NCBI GenBank assembly: GCA_947568835.1
Contig: OX387605.1
Coordinates: 18,418,418-18,482,417 of the forward strand
Origin: Protonemura montana
Taxonomy: Eukaryota > Arthropoda > Insecta > Plecoptera > Nemouridae
Direction: 5' to 3'
Length of the DNA stretch: 64,000 bases
This document shows positions 25,976 to 64,000 of this stretch, one piece after another. How positions within the stretch are numbered: the first letter of the stretch is position 1; every line of letters starts with the position of its first letter. The notes under the pieces were generated by a model. The model saw only the letters and a program-made list of their open reading frames with translations, made no database searches and was not told the DNA's origin. A program made the position numbers and the translations under genes.

Positions 25976-26879
25976 TTATAAATCAATTAGGTTGTGTTCT
26001 TTAGGCTGGGTTTGGACCTGGGTTTGACTAGGGCCCTGTCCAATGTTGGCAAGGTGACTGCGAAAAGAAGTAGTCTTCGCTCCTACATATTTAATAACAC
26101 CACGAGAACTATTGGAAGAGGAAATGTCTCTAACGAGACCATGGTTATGTGGGATTACTAACATAGGATCTTTTCCTGTTTTTGAGCTGATTTTGGTCTG
26201 AAGAAGAATGAGCTGAGACCGCCAATATCCATAGCTAAAAGAGAATGGCAATGCATTTTCAGTAATTTAATTAATTTAATTAATTAAACATTAATCATAG
26301 GGACACACATATCTTATTTGATAACATATAGGTAATATTGGTAACCATTTAATACTTACGCTGATTTCTTTAAAACTGCCATCCAATCTTGCACAACAGA
26401 CTCTGTGCGCCCAGAAAAAATGTGTTTCCGGTCTCCGTCATCTCTGTAAGTTATCGAGAAGGCAAACGGAATGCCTGAACTGTTCTCATACTGGATGTTA
26501 GCATTTTCAAGAACAAGAACTCCAAGTGGCTAAATCAGAGATAAAAAATAAGCACAATTTGAAATAAACCGAAGTAACACTGAAGGGTACCTCAGCTATG
26601 CTTCACAGTTAAATGACAAAAATCTCATTACAATTTACATCTACGTAAACACATCCAGAAGTACTTATTGCTAAGCACGGTCAAGTAGGCACTTACCTGT
26701 TTCCCAATTTCATTTATGCGAAAGTAAAATAGGAGGTTGGACTTAAGCTTGAAATATCTTTCTTTAAAAACAGTTTGGCTGAAATTACTGTGGCTTGCTG
26801 ATTGATGATTCAAAATTCCATCAAAATCACATTTGTCAGATTTACTGAGTTGGGAGATTTCTCTGTCGTTAAACCGCAT
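25976..26879 (-). CDS. Ses: Sesquipedalian/PHETA family PH-domain protein (3 exons)
   Basis: Exons 26697-26879, 26360-26529 and 25976-26234 join in phase (0, then 2) to 203 residues. The start MRFNDREISQL matches the MKLNERSL-type N-terminus of human PHETA1/2. A PH domain spans about 17-125: FKERYFKLKSNLLFYF forms the early strands, PLGVLVLENANIQYE follows, and the closing helix carries VVQDWMAVLKKSAYGYWR, with the invariant Trp. In vertebrates these proteins bind OCRL/INPP5B and act in endosomal recycling and endosome-to-Golgi traffic; the same is expected here. It ends in NLIDL, which resembles a clathrin box. It is shorter than human PHETA1 (about 250), mainly in the linker after the PH domain. 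I did not recognise the C-terminal F&H OCRL-binding motif. It is divergent to Rho1. Confidence 0.85.
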
Positions 26880-28507
<1,628 letters not shown>

Positions 28508-31217
28508 GGTCACCGTGTGTCGCGTGCAGTTAACATGAAAGCAGTTATGCATATTTAAATGCTGGGCTGTTTCCACTCGGTACGGTTCTCTTCCATCAGA
28601 CAAAAACAATTGGCTTCTTTGCTGTTTAATATCTCTAAGGTGATGTGTTGTCTTGCTGCTACCAGTTTGAATGTGAAAATCCCTTGCCCTATACACAAAT
28701 CTCAGACAAGAAATTGCCATTTATTTACTTTAAGCATTTTCTGTTTGTAGACTCTTCATATTAGTAAACTCTTCAAATTCTGGAGATTGGGTCATACCAA
28801 CCTATCTGCTTGCATCAAAGTGCTTCTACTAACTCAACTATACAGAGGGATGATAAATAATTGAAGCAAACCAGCAAACACCACCATGGCATATATACCT
28901 AAGCCAAACCTGTGGCAACCGTGCAGAAACATGCTGTTCGAGTTTCTTGAAGCATTTGATTTGTGCAAGAATTTAGGCAAGACTTACAATCAGCTCTGTA
29001 TGATTTGCAAAAGTTTGCTAAGCACAAATGTTATGCTCAACGGGGTGGAAAAGCAACAAGTATAATATTTTAGATTACCTATACTGTACACACAAAGTAT
29101 ATTTTTCTTGTTATTACTAATTAGTTATGACAATTTAAACATATTTTCCTATGATATTAATTACAAATATTTCATGTTCAGTTTATTTGCTTTTACGATG
29201 TATCACACAGACATGGATAGTCTGGGCGGAAGGTCAGTGACGAGAATCAGCCATTAAATTCTTAAATGTTCGTTGACCTTCAGAAGGTTGCCAAAAGGTG
29301 TTGATTCAACCATTTATATGATAAAATATATTATACTTACACAACCCCATTGAACAATAAATCATCATTACATAACTTGGTTTTTGAATGTGTAGCTAGG
29401 ACCTACTCATTGCAATAAGCTTAATGGGCTTAATTTATGCTGACCTAGCACAAGGTTAATTCTAATTTGCCTTTTTTATTTTTTTTGCAGAGATATAACT
29501 AGCATGCATGTTCAGAATTAGCTAGGGTAGACAGAAAAAAGGAGCAGTGCGACTGGTGGTTGTTTCAATAGAAAATGGTAGAATGCATTATTATTTTTAA
29601 TTGACATTGAGGATACTAGTTATTAGTTTCTGGTATTTAATCTGTAGATAACATTAATAATAATATTACTTTTGGTGTTGTCTTTTGCCAAAGCTCATCA
29701 CAGTCATGCATTTTTGATACATCTATAAAATATTTGCATTCAAAATGTTCAGGAAAGAGACAACGAGGTACTAGCTATTTACGAGACTAAATTAATACGA
29801 AGATCTGTGAATGATCTGTATAAACCTGTACCTGGCTTTGTATTTGATTTTTTATTCAGTCTTACTGTGGAGCTGTAATATTAATATTATGTTATATTTA
29901 AAAAAAAGTAATGTTTACTGGGATAATAAATTATACTCTTTATCTTTGGCAGTATTTGTTTTCAGTCCTGATGGCACCATGACATTGAAGGTTAAAAGTT
30001 CCTTTTGTTGAATTCCAAATCCTCGTTTTTTTTTGCCAAGGTTATTGCATATTGTAGCCACCAAACTGAAAAATGCGTCGACTCTTCAATATTTCTATAA
30101 TTTAATTACACTTTACACAAGAGATACATTGTGTCTAATACGATTACATAACAAACCTACAAAACATCCATAGTTCAGCAGCGTAGTAAGTATAAATTTT
30201 TAACTGTACCAAATATTTTTTGTACTCTGAACTTTTTCTTTTACTTTTGACCAAATTTAAAATGCAAGTTAAATACGATCAATATTAAATACTAACCGTA
30301 AGTTATAACAAAATAAGTTGTAGTATTAACACTGGTGTAAAAGAGTATCGTTCTTATGGTTTTCCTAGAGCACGGCAATCGCACAGTTTCACAGTCTGCA
30401 TTCTGGTTTTTTCCAGATAAAACAAATTAATGAGAAAACAAAACAGTTCTATATACATGCACATTGATTACTTAAGAGCTAGATTTTATACAATAATTAA
30501 ACATAACACATGTGTGACAAAGGGAGTAGAGAAGACTGTCCATTGAACACAAAACTTGGCAGTGCCTGGGTAATCACAATCACGTCACAGTTCAGCAAGT
30601 TAATTAAAATAATCGACCAGTTCATTAATAACTTAATAAAACAACATCCTCATTGACAATTCATTTTATACACAAAGGCAGTAAAAATTACAGGACAGGA
30701 ATATGATTCGAACGACTATACGGTTATTTCCTATTCAACTTAAACTAAGATGCACTTAAAAGTCTTATATAATTTTATGCAGGTAAAATAAATGGTATGA
30801 AATAAATAAATGGTGGCGAACCAAAAAATTAAAGTTCCGACACTTGGTTTGTACATTCATTGAACCACGTTGATTAACTTATAGCACAACACGTTATAAC
30901 TACACTAATTGCTAAATTCACTGATAATCGATTAGTGCTAATGCTACCTGTTTATCAGTGGTAGACTGCATCTTCCAAATAGAATGGAAGCTGCAAAATA
31001 TTACCTACGTCTCGCATTTTGCACCTGCTTAAAACACGGAGTCGGTCGGCCGCATTAAAATCGTATCCTAATCGTTGTGTACGCTGCTAGTACGTTAAAC
31101 GGTTCGTTCAGATGTAAGAAATCTAAGTCGGTTTGAGCAAGGAGTTCCGCAAAGGACTTTGATTGTTCAACAGGTGAATGGTTATTGGCAGTGATTAGCT
31201 GGAAGGCATTGAACTGT
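28508..31217. other. Convergent 3' regions of Rho1 and DOT1L
   Basis: The Rho1 stop (28505-28507, plus) and the DOT1L stop (31218-31220, minus) face each other across 2.7 kb, so this is expected to be mostly 3' UTR. Plus-strand AATAAA hexamers at 29356-29361 and 29925-29930 are candidate Rho1 poly(A) signals. Minus-strand AATAAA (TTTATT on plus) near 29850 is a candidate for DOT1L. No coding signal was found. Confidence 0.5.
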
Positions 31218-61217
<30,000 letters not shown>

Positions 61218-62506
61218 TGTTAGATGGGAAGGAATCACTTTTCACTGCACTTCACTCAAACTAGTTCACTTTAACTTTACATTTATAACCGAACTACGGA
61301 TATACACTGCAGTTGGCTGCACGCCATCATTGACTCTCGTAAATGGCTGCCCTAGCTTGCTTCCTCCTCTACGGCTCACAGAAATTTAAGCGCACGCAGG
61401 CGTATCACAAGTCGGCCTTCTCATTGGAGCGTTCAGTAGTGGAGGGGATTACTGAAACCCCGGGTTTTTTCGAGCGGCTCGAGAGAGGCCCGCAACCCGC
61501 ATTACATGTGTGCCATGCCGTCGCGTACGTCACTATTTTGTGATAGTTAGATACTATTCAGAACAAGAGTTTTTCTGGACAATTTGGACAATTCATACTC
61601 CGATAACAATGGTTCGAATGGTGGTTTACGACGAGTCAATCTAGAATGTTAATCCTGTTCTCAGCAACAGGGTTGCTAGCTGCGTCGGAAACGATTTTAC
61701 ATGGTTAACGGGCGGTCGCCAGATTTATGACCCACGACAAGGGTCATATTTGAACCAACGAAGGTAGATTCTATTATTCAAGCCAGTCCCGAATAAATCA
61801 CTTGTTGAGTAACATGTCAAGAATTGGTGACAACATAGTGGCTTACAAACAACTGAATTTATTTATTATTCGACATGCTCTGATCTTTTATCCACTTGTG
61901 GCAAAGAAACCATAGACAACAACAACCACGCCAACACACTATTTAGAAGTGTTTTTCTAAATTTGCCTCGAAACGAATCTATAGGCAACAGAGTGGTCAA
62001 GGTATGTGAAAATTTTATTTGTTTGAGTAGGAAATTATCCTTTACCATTGCCGCATCTCAGAAAAAAGGAAACAGTCAAGTTCAAAGCGTGGCAGCTGGT
62101 GCCTTTTCGATCATGAACCATCTGGCTAGGGGCACTTCCCCAGACACACCAGCAACATTCAAGAGTTAAATTAATGAAGACGTTTTTGAATTAGTATGGA
62201 ACACGGATCGATACAACAGGTGGTGCCTTACCTTAGCATACTTTTCTTACTCTCCTATATTGGTAGGTACCCAACAGCTCAGAAAGTGAAATGAACCAGC
62301 ACCTGCCTAATACACAATGAAAATTATGAACTATCAAAATGCTCTAATCCTTGGCTATCCTACCCTCTATTTATTTTGATACAAACCTAAATGTATTTCA
62401 CTACAATAAAATTCAAAATACTTGGTTTTCCGATTGTACTCTGGTTATTATCATTTTATTACATTCAAATTTTAACATGCAACCAATGTTTAAGTGAGAT
62501 ATAAAT
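61218..62506. promoter_or_regulatory. Intergenic region between DDX51 3' end and DOT1L 5' end
   Basis: About 1.3 kb separates the DDX51 stop (62507) from the DOT1L start (61217), both on the minus strand. A minus-strand AATAAA (TTTATT at about 62454-62459) lies about 50 bases after the DDX51 stop and is a good poly(A) signal. The DOT1L promoter and 5' UTR must lie in the remainder; about 61343-61530 is GC-richer with CpGs (CTCGAGAGAGGCCCGC). No TATA box is evident. Confidence 0.55.
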
Positions 62507-64000
62507 TCAATGTTCTGTTTCCATTTTTTCCGCACCACCATCTCTTCTCTTTGAAAAATGTCGCTTCTGCAATTTATCTCTTTGTTGAGTGCTCCTCCAG
62601 CCTCTCTTCTGGGCTTCTTTTTCCATGACTGCACTTTGTTTCTCTTCCTGTAGGAAAAAACAAAAATAATTATCTTTATAAGCTTAGGAATCGTTATAAA
62701 GGGGAACTGAGTGGACCTGATAGTCTCAGATGAAATTATTGTTTCCATTTCAATAAATGTATTTCCCTACAAAGAAGCAATACCATTTCAACCTTTTAGA
62801 AACAACGACCCTTGATGTTACATTTTATGCTACGCACTACTCATTTAAAGCAATAACATCTGTCAAATCCAATCAAATTTCTAGTTCAAAAATCTACTAG
62901 GAATTAATAGCAAAGTATTAAGGTATGTAAAAGCAAATCCAATAAAGAAAACTCTATACAGCTGCTTTCATGCTTGGTTCAGAAATAGATACAAACTATG
63001 AAACGTGGGTTTTTTTCTTAGCATTCAAACCTCCAGTTTAATTTTTTTTTTCAAAACTAGTGCAATGCTTAGATAAAGTAGACAAGTGCCTAAAAACCAT
63101 AATACCTCTATGTCTTTGTTCATCTTTTCTACAGCATCAGCAAGGGAATCTGCGTAGCTACTGATAATAGTGTCATCGATTGCGAGCGGAATGAGCGTTC
63201 CCATGCCTTCGACCATGGACCGGAACCACTTCTCTTGGTGGCTCTGCACAAGTGTGATCGCCATACCCGGCCTACCCGCCCTGGCTGTACGACCGACTCG
63301 ATGGATGTAGTTGCGAACATATTTCGGAACATTGTAGCAAACAACATAATCCACGGTGGGGATGTCAATTCCTCGGGCAAGGTTGTCAGTGGAGACCAAG
63401 CTGAAATAAAATAAAAATTGCTTTTAATTAAATCAAATAAGATGAAAAATATTGTAACTTGACTTGAAAATCATTGATTGTAGAATTTCAATGCTCTGAT
63501 TGCACTGGCAATAAACAAAAGTTTGTCATGCTTAACGTTAATGATAAATAAGCTCATTTGGTAACAGAGATATGCAACAAATTAACTAACATGTCAAATT
63601 CTCCATTTGAAAACTGGGAAAATATTTTCTCTCTCGCAACCCGATCGACGGAAGCTGAAATCTCAGCCACTCGAATTTCGCCTCTGCCGAGATGCGTGAG
63701 AAGAAGAGTCAACGTGTGCGCCTGAGCCTGAGAGTCGGCAAAGCACAGGATCCTCTTGTACTTCTCGACGACAATCAAGTGATAGAGCACGAGAGGCTTG
63801 TCATTCAATGTCACAATGCATATCTTCTCTGTAAGCTCAGACGGGACTTTGTACTTCTCCACTAAGTCTTCGTGTTCACGATCACCCATTTCTACGCCTT
63901 CCGATTCTATGACCGCCGTGAACATTTTTGGTTGGAACAAGTTGAATGCATGCAACTGCTCAGGATCTTGCGATAAAGTGGCTGAGAACAGAAGCTTTTG
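62507..64000 (-). CDS. DDX51: DDX51/Dbp6-type DEAD-box RNA helicase, 3' part (cut by window edge)
   Basis: Three last exons: 63591-64000 (continues outside the window), 63106-63400 and 62507-62647, joined in phases 2 and 0, giving about 282 residues. Visible motifs are III ([14 protein letters not shown]), IV-region [19 protein letters not shown] ([12 protein letters not shown]) and VI ([13 protein letters not shown]). The Q-motif, Walker A and DEAD box lie beyond the window. Spacing and the SATL.QDPE.L sequence resemble DDX51/Dbp6, which acts in the nucleolus in 60S ribosome maturation. The last exon gives a basic tail ([20 protein letters not shown]) ending in TGA, longer than human DDX51's. 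Assignment to DDX51 rather than another DEAD-box protein is good but rests on one RecA lobe. Confidence 0.88.

Overview
This window is animal nuclear DNA. Genes are split into exons with GT/AG borders and matching phases, there are no operons, and non-LTR retrotransposon fragments and short inverted-repeat elements are present. The Rho1 protein reads most like an arthropod Rho1 (insect-like C-terminal half, recalled from family knowledge), so an arthropod is the best guess; I cannot name a species.

Layout. 1-11.1 kb is gene-poor and holds a non-LTR retrotransposon 3' end (9956-10439, minus) and old diverged repeats. 11.2-23.0 kb (minus) is a 14-exon gene for a ~2035-residue coiled-coil protein of unknown function, with recently duplicated DNA inside its main exon. 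23.0-26.0 kb is intergenic with an internally deleted reverse-transcriptase fragment. 25.98-26.88 kb (minus) is a complete 3-exon PH-domain gene of the sesquipedalian/PHETA family. It is divergent from an intronless, intact Rho1 gene (27.93-28.51 kb, plus). 31.2-61.2 kb (minus) is a complete 15-exon DOT1L/grappa histone H3K79 methyltransferase gene, ~1702 residues, with introns up to 9.6 kb. 62.5-64.0 kb (minus) is the 3' part of a DDX51/Dbp6-type DEAD-box helicase, cut by the window edge.

The genes do not form a pathway: DOT1L acts on chromatin, DDX51 in ribosome biogenesis, Ses in endosomal traffic, Rho1 on actin. The observations I find most interesting are: (1) two phase-matched candidate exons hidden in the DOT1L intron that splits the catalytic domain, one symmetric (35 residues) and one ending in a stop; (2) nine 8-residue KYRREE-type repeats in DOT1L, diverged at silent sites but kept in protein; (3) near-identical 117-bp and 207-bp duplications in the coiled-coil gene; and (4) three inverted-repeat (MITE-like) elements in DOT1L introns, one with a long internal hairpin. 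All exon models were built by eye from splice consensus, phase continuity and family similarity, without transcript data.
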